Shown here in pieces: positions 6,553 to 14,736 of a stretch of DNA of 64,000 bases. The DNA is taken from positions 2,914,001 through 2,978,000 of the forward strand of contig BLAA01000001.1 in the NCBI GenBank assembly GCA_017312345.1, given 5' to 3'. Source of the stretch: Candidatus Denitrolinea symbiosum. GTDB taxonomy: Bacteria; Chloroflexota; Anaerolineae; Anaerolineales; Villigracilaceae. The notes beneath the pieces were generated by a model that was given only the letters and a program-made list of their open reading frames with translations, did no database searches and was not told the origin of the DNA. The translations under genes were made by a program, and so were the position numbers. Position 1 is the stretch's first letter. Each line of letters starts with the position of its first letter.

Positions 6553-9096
6553 ATGCCCACCGACGACGTCACCCCCATCCGCCAGCAATATCTCGAGATC
6601 AAGCGCGAGCATCCCGACGCGATCCTCTTCTTCCGCCTCGGCGACTTCTACGAGACCTTCGACGAGGACGCCGAGATCACCGCCCGCGAACTCGATATCG
6701 TCCTCACCTCCCGTCCCGTGGGCGGAGGCGTACGCGTCCCGCTGGCGGGCATCCCCTATCACGCCGTCGAAAACTACCTCGCCCGTCTCATCGAAAAAGG
6801 CTACCACGTCGCCATCTGCGAACAGGTTGGGGAACAGCCTGCGAAGGGCATCTTCCCGCGCAAGGTGGTGCGGATCGTCACGCCGGGGACGGTGACGGAG
6901 GACGGCCTCCTGCCCGGCGACGCGAACAACTACCTTGCTTCGGTCATTCTTGACGAGGGGCGGGCCGCGGTTGCCCACGCGGACATCACCACGGGAGAGT
7001 TTGCCGTCGCCGAGCTGCCGCTCGAATCCCTGCGCGCCGAATTGACGCGGCTGCATCCCGCTGAAATCCTCCACCCCGATTCGCAGCAGATCTTCGACAA
7101 CTCCTTCGGGCATCCCACCTCCCTGCCCGCCTGGCGTTTCGAGCCGGGCAAATGCGAGGAGGTTCTGCTTTCTCATTTCAACGCCTCCTCGCTGGAGGGC
7201 TTCGGGCTCAAGGGGCAAAGTCTCCCCGTCCGCGCCGCGGGGGCGATCGTGCAATACCTGAAAGAGACGCAGCCCGACTCGCTCCAACTGCTGACGGGGC
7301 TGCGCGTCTACTCGCTCTCCGAGTTTATGACCCTCGACGCAGCCACGCGTCGAAATTTGGAACTCACCGAGACGCTGCGCGGCGAAGTTAAAGGCTCCCT
7401 GCTCAGCGTGCTGGACCACACCGTCACGCCGATGGGCAAACGTCTTATGCGCGTTTGGGTGAGCCAGCCGTTGCTGGACGCGGCCAAGATCCGCGCGCGG
7501 CAGGACGGCGTGGCTTGTTTTTTCGATGATGGGATGCAGCGCGCCGGTCTGCGCGCCGCGCTCAAGCCGCTGGCCGATCTGGAACGCCTCGTCAACCGCG
7601 TCCTCGCGGGCCACGCCCAGCCGCGCGATTTGGTCGCCATGCGCGAGACGTTGACGCAGCTGCCGAAGGTGAAGACAGTGATCAGTCATCAGTCATCAGC
7701 GATCAGTTGTCAGTGGTCGGAGTGCAGCGAGGAGCTGGCTATCCTCCAAAACGCGATAGACGACGATCCGCCCGCGACGCTGCAAAACACGGGCGTCATC
7801 CGCGCGGGATATTCGGCGGAACTGGACGGCGTGATCGAAGCCTCGAAGCACGCCCGCGACTGGATCGCCAACCTCGAATCCGTGGAGCGCGAACGGACGG
7901 GAATCAGGACGCTCAAAGTCGGCTACAACAAAGTCTTTGGCTACTACATCGAGATCTCGCGCGGCGCGGCGGAAAAAGCCCCCGAAAATTACATCCGCAA
8001 GCAGACGCTGGTAAACGCCGAGCGGTTCATCACGCCGGAGATGAAAGAATACGAGACGCTGGTCTTGAACGCGGAGGAGCGGATCCACGAGATCGAACTG
8101 CGCCTGTTCAAGGAAGTCTGCGCGGAACTGTCGAAGTCCGCGGCGAAACTGCTCGAGACCGCGCGGGCGCTGGCCGAGTTGGATGTGCTGTCGGCGCTGG
8201 CGGAGACCGCGGCCCTGGGAGGCCTCGTCCGCCCCGAGGTCCACGAAGGAAGCGGGTTCGAGATCCGCGAGGGACGGCATCCCGTCGTCGAGCAGAGTCT
8301 GCGCGGCGAGCGATACGTCCCGAACGACGTCGTCTTCGAAAAGGGCGAGATCGTGCGCGTCATCACCGGGCCGAACATGTCGGGCAAGTCCACGTATTTG
8401 CGGCAGGCCGCGTTGATCGCGCTGATGGCGCAGATGGGATCGTTCGTCCCGGCCGCGTCGGCGAAAATCGGACTCGTAGACCGCATCTTCACGCGCATCG
8501 GCGCACAGGACGAGATCCACGCGGGGCAGTCCACGTTCATGGTCGAGATGATCGAGGCGGCGAACATCCTGCATCACGCCACGCCGCGCTCGCTGTTGAT
8601 CCTGGACGAGATCGGGCGCGGCACTTCGACGTACGACGGCCTGTCCATCGCATGGGCGGTGATCGAGTATATCCACAACCATCCGCAGTTGCGCGCCAAG
8701 ACTTTGTTCGCCACACACTATCACGAGTTGACGCAGCTCGCGGAGTTGCTGCCCGGCGTGCGGAATTACAACGTGGCCGTGACCGAGGCGGACGGCAAAG
8801 TGGTGTTCCTGCACAAGATCGTGGCGGGCGGCGCGGACAGGTCGTACGGCATCCACGTGGCGCAGCTGGCGGGACTGCCGAAACCTGTGATCGCGCGGGC
8901 GACGGAGATCATGGCCGAACTGGAAAAGACTTCGGGACGCGCGGTCAAGATCTCTCCGCACGCCGCGCAACAGGCCGCGCTGTTCCCCGAAACCAGTCCG
9001 CTGCTGGACGAGTTGAAGAATTTGGACGTGAACGAACTTTCGCCCATCGAGGCGTTGAACAAGTTGTTCGAGTGGCAGAAGAAGTATTTAAAATAA
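6553..9096 (+). CDS. mutS: DNA mismatch repair protein MutS
   Basis: An 847-residue MutS1 protein of normal length. The mismatch-contacting F-x-E motif is in GDFYETF (residues about 31-37), the Walker A GPNMSGKST is near residue 606, and Walker B LLILDEIGRGTSTYDG follows. The protein binds base mismatches and small loops and recruits repair proteins with ATP. It is intact, but a 35-nt block of heptad repeat at 7681-7715 encodes an extra linker (around residue 377-388) before ELAILQNAI. MutL is not in the window. Confidence 0.95.
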   Translation: MPTDDVTPIRQQYLEIKREHPDAILFFRLGDFYETFDEDAEITARELDIVLTSRPVGGGVRVPLAGIPYHAVENYLARLIEKGYHVAICEQVGEQPAKGIFPRKVVRIVTPGTVTEDGLLPGDANNYLASVILDEGRAAVAHADITTGEFAVAELPLESLRAELTRLHPAEILHPDSQQIFDNSFGHPTSLPAWRFEPGKCEEVLLSHFNASSLEGFGLKGQSLPVRAAGAIVQYLKETQPDSLQLLTGLRVYSLSEFMTLDAATRRNLELTETLRGEVKGSLLSVLDHTVTPMGKRLMRVWVSQPLLDAAKIRARQDGVACFFDDGMQRAGLRAALKPLADLERLVNRVLAGHAQPRDLVAMRETLTQLPKVKTVISHQSSAISCQWSECSEELAILQNAIDDDPPATLQNTGVIRAGYSAELDGVIEASKHARDWIANLESVERERTGIRTLKVGYNKVFGYYIEISRGAAEKAPENYIRKQTLVNAERFITPEMKEYETLVLNAEERIHEIELRLFKEVCAELSKSAAKLLETARALAELDVLSALAETAALGGLVRPEVHEGSGFEIREGRHPVVEQSLRGERYVPNDVVFEKGEIVRVITGPNMSGKSTYLRQAALIALMAQMGSFVPAASAKIGLVDRIFTRIGAQDEIHAGQSTFMVEMIEAANILHHATPRSLLILDEIGRGTSTYDGLSIAWAVIEYIHNHPQLRAKTLFATHYHELTQLAELLPGVRNYNVAVTEADGKVVFLHKIVAGGADRSYGIHVAQLAGLPKPVIARATEIMAELEKTSGRAVKISPHAAQQAALFPETSPLLDELKNLDVNELSPIEALNKLFEWQKKYLK
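7681..7715. repeat. Heptanucleotide repeat inside mutS
   Basis: Five units atcagtc, atcagtc, atcagcg, atcagtt and gtcagtg lie in the reading frame of mutS between its clamp/lever segments. The translated segment is polar and unlike the MutS around it. Related heptads in the opposite orientation precede the same gene (6512-6546), which suggests a repeat that inserted into coding sequence and was tolerated. Confidence 0.75.
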
Positions 9097-9102
9097 CGGA
9101 AA

Positions 9103-10737
9103 TTGATGAAAAAAAATTTTACGTCATTATCTTCTAATGAATTTGGCCTCTTGCTCGCGCTCGCAGCGACGCTGTTTGGGGGATGGATGCGCCTGCTTCC
9201 GCCTTTTTTAGCGGGCTTTCCGATCAATGATGGGGGGTTATTTTACACAATAATCGAGACCATCCAGGAAAATAACTATTACTGGCCGTCCGTGATTCGC
9301 TATAATGGCCTTGCCATACCATTTACATATCCGCCGTTCGCTTTTTATATAGTGGCGATTTTTGGCGATGCACTTCACATCTCCACGCTTGAAATTGTTC
9401 GCTGGCTCCCTGCTGCAGTCACCATCCTGACCATTCCCGCTTTTTTTAGTCTTGCAAAAGCAATTTTGAAGTCAGTTTTTCAAGCAGGTATGGCAACGCT
9501 CTTTTTCGCGCTTGCGCCCCGTTCCATCGCCTGGCTAGTTATGGGCGGAGGCGTCACAAGAAGTTTCGGGGAATTATTCCTGATTTTAGCGGCGCACAGT
9601 CTATATCGTCTCTTCACCGAGCAGAATCATAAACACCTCTATTTTTCAGGCTTGTTCTGCGCCTTGACTGTGCTTGCCCATCCTGAAGCCACGCTTCACA
9701 CAATCGGAATAGGTATTTTCTTCTGGGCGGCGCTGGAGCGAAACAAACAGGGATTCCTAAAAATGCTCGGCGTTGGGAGCATCGTAATCCTCGCAACGTT
9801 GGCTTGGTGGGGACCGATGATTGCCGCATACGGCCTTCATCCATTTGTCAGCGCGGCGCGGACGGGTCTATACGGTCCTTTTGGACTGGCGAATCTTCTA
9901 CTCTTAGTATTCCCGAATGAGCCTTTCATGACATTTATTGCCGTGTTCGCAGTAATCGGATTCGCGTTCGCCGCAGTTCAAAAGGATTTTTTTCTAGCGC
10001 TCTGGATCGTACTGCAATTCATCATCGAACCTAGAAACGCGCCCAACGTAGCCATTATTCCCCTCGTCATGTTAAGCGCTATAGCCTTTTGCGAAGTTGT
10101 TCTACCGGGAATACAAAAAGCGGCTTTATCCTTTTCTACCGCCAACACACTCGACCGCACAGAAAATCGAATCCGCTTCGGCACAGTTTTGTTTCTAAGC
10201 ATTCATCTGTTGATTGGAATGGCTTATTTCGATGCGCGTCTGGCGGGACTCACACTCACTGCAGCTAATCGTCAAGCCTTCGAGTGGGTCTCCGCAAATA
10301 CGCCCGCACACAGTCGTTTCTTGATTTTAACGGGGCAGCCCGATCTGTTTTCCGATGAAACATCAGAATGGTTCCCCGCTCTGACTGGAAGGGTCAGCGT
10401 CGCAACAATTCAAGGCCAGGAATGGATCGCCGGCACAGATTTCGCCGTACTCATGGATCAGCTTCCACAGTTGCAATCGTGCGTTTATTCCCCCGATCCC
10501 CTGGGCTGCATCAAGCCAATAAAAGACAAATTAGGCATAAAATTCGACTATGTTTACATCTCCCGCCATCCAGAAAACATAGCGTTTTCCAATCCGGGAG
10601 AGAATGCCCCTAGAGGCGACGCGCTAATTATGCAGATAGAGCAACGCCCTGCCGAATATGAAAAAATATTTCGGACGGATGAGGTTGCAATCTATAAAAT
10701 AAGGCTCATGTTCAGAACAAGTGATTCGGTAGAATAG
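9103..10737 (+). CDS. Multi-pass membrane protein, GT-C glycosyltransferase-like; 3' end altered by IS
   Basis: A 544-residue integral membrane protein with about ten hydrophobic segments and a soluble C-terminal part. The first loop after TM1 carries acidic residues (FPINDGGLFYTIIE), as expected for a GT-C type lipid-linked sugar transferase or dolichyl-phosphate-mannose family protein. The assignment is by architecture only. It starts 6 nt after mutS. The IS1595 element begins at 10703, so the last 11 residues (RLMFRTSDSVE) are encoded by the IS end; the native C-terminus is lost, perhaps by few residues. Base composition is AT-richer than that of mutS. Confidence 0.6.
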   Translation: MMKKNFTSLSSNEFGLLLALAATLFGGWMRLLPPFLAGFPINDGGLFYTIIETIQENNYYWPSVIRYNGLAIPFTYPPFAFYIVAIFGDALHISTLEIVRWLPAAVTILTIPAFFSLAKAILKSVFQAGMATLFFALAPRSIAWLVMGGGVTRSFGELFLILAAHSLYRLFTEQNHKHLYFSGLFCALTVLAHPEATLHTIGIGIFFWAALERNKQGFLKMLGVGSIVILATLAWWGPMIAAYGLHPFVSAARTGLYGPFGLANLLLLVFPNEPFMTFIAVFAVIGFAFAAVQKDFFLALWIVLQFIIEPRNAPNVAIIPLVMLSAIAFCEVVLPGIQKAALSFSTANTLDRTENRIRFGTVLFLSIHLLIGMAYFDARLAGLTLTAANRQAFEWVSANTPAHSRFLILTGQPDLFSDETSEWFPALTGRVSVATIQGQEWIAGTDFAVLMDQLPQLQSCVYSPDPLGCIKPIKDKLGIKFDYVYISRHPENIAFSNPGENAPRGDALIMQIEQRPAEYEKIFRTDEVAIYKIRLMFRTSDSVE

Positions 10738-11675
10738 GGGCATGGACTTTCCAATTGTTGAACTCATGGATCGAGATGCATGTACGGTCTGGCTAACCGA
10801 GCATTTTCATCCCGATGGATTGAAATGCCCACATTGTAAAGCTGGTCTTGAGCAGGCGACTCGATTTCGTAAGACCAAACAAAGCGGTCTGATTGTATAT
10901 CGGTGCAAAGCCTGTCGTGGCATCTACAATCTCTACAGCGGAACTGCGTTTGAAGGAAGACACTTCACTCCTGAGCAAACTATCCTTTTCATTCGCGAGG
11001 TGGTGCAGGGGAAGCCAACGGCGAAGTTGTCGCGAGAATTGAGCATCAGTCGCACAACCGGGCTGACCGTGAGGCATCTGCTTCAGGCGAATGCCAAGAA
11101 GGAACAAGCGACCAAACCCTTGAGCGATCTGGAAGTCGAAACCGACGAAATGTTCCAGAACGCGGGGGAAAAAAGGAGAGTGGCACGGCGATCCGCAGGA
11201 TCCGCCTCGCAAACGAGCCAATAAACGGCGCGGGCGAGGGACGTATGCGAATGATCGTCCGCCGGTCTGCGCAGTGATTGGGCGCGAAACGCGCCAAGTG
11301 CGGATCCAAGTGATGCCAGATACAAAAGGCGATAGCTTGTGTCCATTTGTCGAGAACTTTACCAGACCAGAAGCGACGCTCTACACAGATGAATACGACA
11401 GTTACAATCGCTTACAACGCGTGCGTCACACCGTCTGTCATGGAAAGAATGAATATGCACGTGATGACGATGGAGATGGCGTTCGGGAAGTCCACGTCAA
11501 CTCCAACGAAGGCGGCTGGACAGGGTTGCGTAATTTCTTGCGACCCTATCGCGGTGTTCATAAAGCATACTTGTCAGGCTATGCCGCCATCCACGAATTG
11601 GCTGTGAACCATAAACGCATCTCGCCGAGTCTCGTCGCTAAACTGGTCCGTAATCACTTGTTCTGAACATGAGCC
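10703..11675 (+). mobile_element. IS1595-family insertion sequence, copy 1
   Basis: A 973-bp element bounded by perfect 24-bp inverted repeats (GGCTCATGTTCAGAACAAGT plus GATT). It reads the same as the copies at 22110-23082 and 49617-50589 wherever I compared them. It carries one transposase in two overlapping-phase reading frames. No target-site duplication is visible (left flank ...ataaaataa, right flank aacatcttg...), unlike copy 3. It cuts the 3' end of the membrane protein gene at 9103. Confidence 0.95.
10742..11666 (+). CDS. IS1595-family transposase, frameshifted (copy 1)
   Basis: The first frame (10742-11224) encodes an N-terminal zinc ribbon (CPHC...CKAC) and the first catalytic Asp in ETDEMFQNAGEK. 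The second frame (11274-11666) encodes the second Asp (LYTDEYDSY) and the Glu of SNEGGW. A +1 shift at the G5A6 run around 11165-11174 joins them into one ISXO2-like DDE transposase. Either programmed frameshifting or slippage makes the full enzyme, or the copies are moved in trans. Confidence 0.85.
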
Positions 11676-11761
11676 AACATCTTGTCAACAAAACGCAAAT
11701 GGGGTTTGGACAGCGACCGATCTTCCATGACGAAATTGATCGGCGCATCAAACAGACAGGT

Positions 11762-11767
11762 TATAAT
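11762..11767 (+). promoter_or_regulatory. -10 box of the cyclophilin gene
   Basis: A perfect TATAAT lies 38 nt before the ATG at 11805. The best -35 candidate, TTGATC at 11736-11741, is 20 nt away, which is too far for a strong promoter. The region begins only 60 nt from the IS end, so insertion may have affected upstream control. Confidence 0.4.
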
Positions 11768-11804
11768 TTCCACGCAAATATCCGACTCGGAAAGGAAAGG
11801 CGCC

Positions 11805-12503
11805 ATGCCCAACAACTTGAAAGCCAAACAACGGAAACTGGAGGCCAGGGCCAAAGCCGCCCGCCAGGAAAAGGTCATTCGCATCGTCTCGGTCGTTTTT
11901 GTCGCGCTGGTCATCGTCGGCGTGGCATGGGCGGTAATCCCCTCCCTGAAATCGGACAAGGGAACGGAGGAGACGCCCGCGTCCGCCAGCGGACCCGGAC
12001 AGTACGACGCTCCGCCGCCGATGACGATTGACGTCAACAAGCAGTACTTCGCCGCGGTCAAAATGGAAAAGGGCGGAGAGTTCATCATCCAACTCTTCGC
12101 CGACAAGGCGCCGATCACAGTCAATAATTTTGTGTTTCTAGCGCGCGAGGGATTTTATAACGGCGTCACCTTCCACCGCGTGCTCGACGGGTTTATGGCC
12201 CAGGGCGGCGACCCGACCGGCACCGGCATGGGCGGCCCCGGCTACGAGTTCCAAAACGAACTGAATGACCTTGCCTTCGACAAGCCGGGCGTAGTGGCCA
12301 TGGCGAACGCCGGCCCAGACACGAACGGCAGCCAGTTCTTCATCATGTTCGACGCCTATCCATTATCGGGAAGCGACTACACAATTTTCGGCCAGGTCGT
12401 CCAGGGGATGGACGTGGTCAACGGCATCACCCGCCGCGACCCCGATACCAACCCCAACTTCGAAGGCGACCGGATCGAAAGCGTCGTCATCACGGAACAA
12501 TAA
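11805..12503 (+). CDS. Membrane-anchored cyclophilin-type peptidyl-prolyl isomerase
   Basis: A 232-residue protein: a basic cytoplasmic start (NNLKAKQRKLEARAKAARQEK), one transmembrane helix (about residues 25-45), then an extracytoplasmic cyclophilin domain with FHRVLDGFMAQGGD, the NGSQFFI active-site stretch and FGQVVQGMDVV. It catalyses cis-trans isomerisation of prolyl bonds and probably helps folding outside the membrane. I chose ATG 11805, which follows AAAGGAAAGG; an in-frame start at 11682 would extend the protein into the IS border. It has its own -10 box. Confidence 0.9.
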   Translation: MPNNLKAKQRKLEARAKAARQEKVIRIVSVVFVALVIVGVAWAVIPSLKSDKGTEETPASASGPGQYDAPPPMTIDVNKQYFAAVKMEKGGEFIIQLFADKAPITVNNFVFLAREGFYNGVTFHRVLDGFMAQGGDPTGTGMGGPGYEFQNELNDLAFDKPGVVAMANAGPDTNGSQFFIMFDAYPLSGSDYTIFGQVVQGMDVVNGITRRDPDTNPNFEGDRIESVVITEQ

Positions 12504-12509
12504 CCCCCG

Positions 12510-12539
12510 TTCGCAATTTCATTCACAAGGCGCTATAAT
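12510..12539 (+). promoter_or_regulatory. Promoter of the small gene at 12563
   Basis: TTCGCA (12510-12515) and TATAAT (12534-12539) are spaced by 18 nt on the plus strand, and AAGGAG follows just before the ATG. Confidence 0.45.
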
Positions 12540-12562
12540 GAAAACGCACCAAGGAGATTCTT

Positions 12563-12784
12563 ATGGCAACCAAAAAATCTGAACGCGTATCAAAAATGAA
12601 AGAACGCATCCCCGAAGAAACCCGCGAGCATTACAAAAAAGCGCGGAAGGAAATGCGCTCAGCCGTAAAGGGACTCCTCCCCGAAGGCTTCATCGAACAC
12701 CGCCGCGCGGCGCGCAAAGAGATGCTGCTGGCCTTCCGCAGCCTGCTCGACTCCGCGCTTCAGCGCATGGACGAAAAAGAGTAA
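12563..12784 (+). CDS. Small charged helical protein of unknown function
   Basis: 73 residues, rich in Lys, Arg and Glu, with predicted continuous amphipathic helix (EETREHYKKARKEMRSAVKG, then a second similar segment EHRRAARKEMLLAFRSLL). The two halves share an R/K-KEM pattern, which hints at an internal duplication. It has a good SD (AAGGAG) and its own promoter. No signal peptide or membrane segment. I do not recognise the family. Confidence 0.65.
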   Translation: MATKKSERVSKMKERIPEETREHYKKARKEMRSAVKGLLPEGFIEHRRAARKEMLLAFRSLLDSALQRMDEKE

Positions 12785-12801
12785 TCGCAATTCCCGGCAC
12801 G

Positions 12802-12837
12802 CGGATTGCGCGGGCTAAAAAATTCCCGCGCAATCCG
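12802..12837. terminator. Bidirectional terminator between convergent genes
   Basis: 13-bp arms CGGATTGCGCGGG (12802-12814) and CCCGCGCAATCCG (12825-12837) flank an A/T loop. It lies between the small plus-strand gene and the convergent UbiB-like kinase gene. There is no long T-run, so efficiency is uncertain. Confidence 0.55.
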
Positions 12838-12874
12838 TCAAACCCGTTTCATCCGTATTCAGGGCTTCACGGCT

Positions 12875-14566
12875 TCAGTCTCTCCCCCTGCCCGAAAACA
12901 AGACCCATAACAGAGTTACGCCCGCCGCGCCGAAGAACAGATTCCCCGCGGCAGAATTTCCCGCGTTCGCCAGCGCCACCCCGCCGAGCAGCAGCGCCGC
13001 GAAGACCGCCCCGCCCGTCAGCCGATTCACCGAGCGGACGAGGGCGCGCACCTCGCGCGTCGCCTGCGGCATTTGGACGATCAGCCCACCCGACTCCATC
13101 TTCGCCAAAACGCGGCTCGCCTGCGACGGCAGCGCGACCAGCGCCGTGACCAGTTCGCCCAACTGATCAAGCAGATTGTCCAAATCGAAAAACGAACCCG
13201 CCTCCTCCGCCACCAGTTTGCGCGCGTACGGCTCCAACTGATTCCACAAATTAAAGTCCGGGTCGAGGCCGGTGCACATCCCCGAAAGGATCGCCACGCA
13301 GCGCGCCAGCAGCAGCAGGTTGTTCGGCGCCTGAAAAGGCATCTCCACCATCACATCGCGGACGCGGTGGCCGATCTCGCGGAATTCCCCCGGGCTGACG
13401 TTCCGCAATTCGGTCATGGACTTGCCCCACAAGCGCTCGAAGACCATCGCCGAGGCCTGCTCCAGGTCTTCGGTGGCCGCGCCCGGCAAAAGAAACCCCA
13501 GCGACTTGTAAGATTTGATCAGCCGCGCCGCGTCGCGCGTCCCCACGCTCACCACCGTCTCGCGCAGCGCGCCCCGCAGCTCGTCGGGGACGCGCCCCAC
13601 CATGCCGAAGTCCACAAAAGTCAACCGCCAGCGCGTCTTTCCACTTTTGCTCCCCTCCTTTGGCGGAAGCGGCGTCACGAACAGGTTGCCCGGGTGCGGG
13701 TCGGCGTGGAAGAAACCGTCCTCGAAGATCTGCTCGAGGTACACATCCAGCAGTTTGCGCGCCACCGCGCCTCGGTCGACGCCGGCCGCGGTGATGGCGT
13801 CATAATCCGTGATCTTGATGGCGAACACATCTTCGAGAGTCAACACGCGCAGCGTGGTCAGGCTCAAGACGACGCGCGGCACGCTCACGCTGCGATTGCC
13901 TTTGAAGTTCTCGAAAAACGTCCGCGCGTTCCTGGCCTCCTTGATGTAATCAATCTCCTCGCGCACGGTCTCGGAAAACTCGCGCAGCAGCGCGGGGACG
14001 TCCGCGTGTTCGCGGATGGGGCGATAACGCGCCAGCCAGTTACCGACCTTGCGGAGCGCGGCCAGGTCCACTTCGACGATCTCGGCGATGCGCGGACGCT
14101 GCACCTTGACGACCACGTTCCGAAATCCCGCGTCGTCCTCCACTTTCAGCCGGGCGCGGTGGACCTGGCCGAGGGAGGCCGCCGCGAGCGGCTCCGCGTC
14201 GAACCAGTCGAATTTCTCCTCGAGGGACGCGCCGAATTCGCGCTCCGCCAACTGACGGATGTCTTCGAACCTTTCGGCGGGGACTTCATCCTGCAAGTCC
14301 GCCAGCGTATCGGTGATCTCGGGCGGAAGCACATCCAGCCGCGACGAGAGGAACTGCCCCACCTTGATCATCACGCCGCCCATCTGGATTGCCAGCGCGC
14401 GGAAGCGCGTCGCCTCGCGGCGGAACCGCTCCGGGCGAGTCCGCCGCGCCAGCGCGCGCAAACCGAGATAACGGAGGAACAACTCCCAGTAAACGAAGCG
14501 GGCAATGACGCCCGCAAAAAATATCAGGATGCGAAAATACCGTCCGCGCAGGTTGGGAGATTTCAT
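12875..14566 (-). CDS. ABC1/UbiB-family atypical protein kinase-like protein
   Basis: 563 residues. The KxGQ motif (IKVGQFLSSR) and the Ala-rich loop (AAASLGQVHRA) replace the usual kinase P-loop. HADPHPGNLF and VDFGMVGR supply the metal-binding Asp/Asn and the DFG-like motif. Two C-terminal hydrophobic helices (about 515-560) anchor it in the membrane. In bacteria UbiB-like proteins support quinone biosynthesis or lipid homeostasis through ATPase activity. I chose ATG 14566, with GGAG 6 nt upstream, over an in-frame extension to 14617. It is a single gene with its own leader. Confidence 0.9.
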   Translation of the reverse strand: MKSPNLRGRYFRILIFFAGVIARFVYWELFLRYLGLRALARRTRPERFRREATRFRALAIQMGGVMIKVGQFLSSRLDVLPPEITDTLADLQDEVPAERFEDIRQLAEREFGASLEEKFDWFDAEPLAAASLGQVHRARLKVEDDAGFRNVVVKVQRPRIAEIVEVDLAALRKVGNWLARYRPIREHADVPALLREFSETVREEIDYIKEARNARTFFENFKGNRSVSVPRVVLSLTTLRVLTLEDVFAIKITDYDAITAAGVDRGAVARKLLDVYLEQIFEDGFFHADPHPGNLFVTPLPPKEGSKSGKTRWRLTFVDFGMVGRVPDELRGALRETVVSVGTRDAARLIKSYKSLGFLLPGAATEDLEQASAMVFERLWGKSMTELRNVSPGEFREIGHRVRDVMVEMPFQAPNNLLLLARCVAILSGMCTGLDPDFNLWNQLEPYARKLVAEEAGSFFDLDNLLDQLGELVTALVALPSQASRVLAKMESGGLIVQMPQATREVRALVRSVNRLTGGAVFAALLLGGVALANAGNSAAGNLFFGAAGVTLLWVLFSGRGRD

Positions 14567-14681
14567 GTCGGCTCCGTGGTTAAAGTGATGTCTGATTGTA
14601 ACATCTCTCACATGCAAAAGTTGACGCGGAGATCATCGCGGCCGCGCCGCCCTTCCGACCTGCAGGTTTGCTCAAAATAAA

Positions 14682-14713
14682 CCCGCCGCCAGGATTTCTG
14701 TCCAGGCGGCGGG
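14682..14713 (-). terminator. Terminator of the C39-like peptidase gene
   Basis: On the minus strand CCCGCCGCC and GGCGGCGGG form a 9-bp GC stem followed by TTTATTTTG, 23 nt downstream of the stop of the peptidase gene. Confidence 0.75.
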
Positions 14714-14736
14714 TCGGGCGATAGTCCAGGGAGGGG

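Noticed and set aside
6512..7715. Possible CRISPR-like repeats near mutS
   Set aside because: Units are only 7 bp and contiguous, with no spacers and no cas genes.
7707..9137. 476-codon plus ORF in another frame of mutS
   Set aside because: The mutS frame has all family motifs; the other frame is Arg/Gly-rich noise from GC bias.
13073..14680. 535-codon plus-strand ORF
   Set aside because: Shadow of the UbiB-like kinase gene; His/Arg/Gln-rich translation without motifs.
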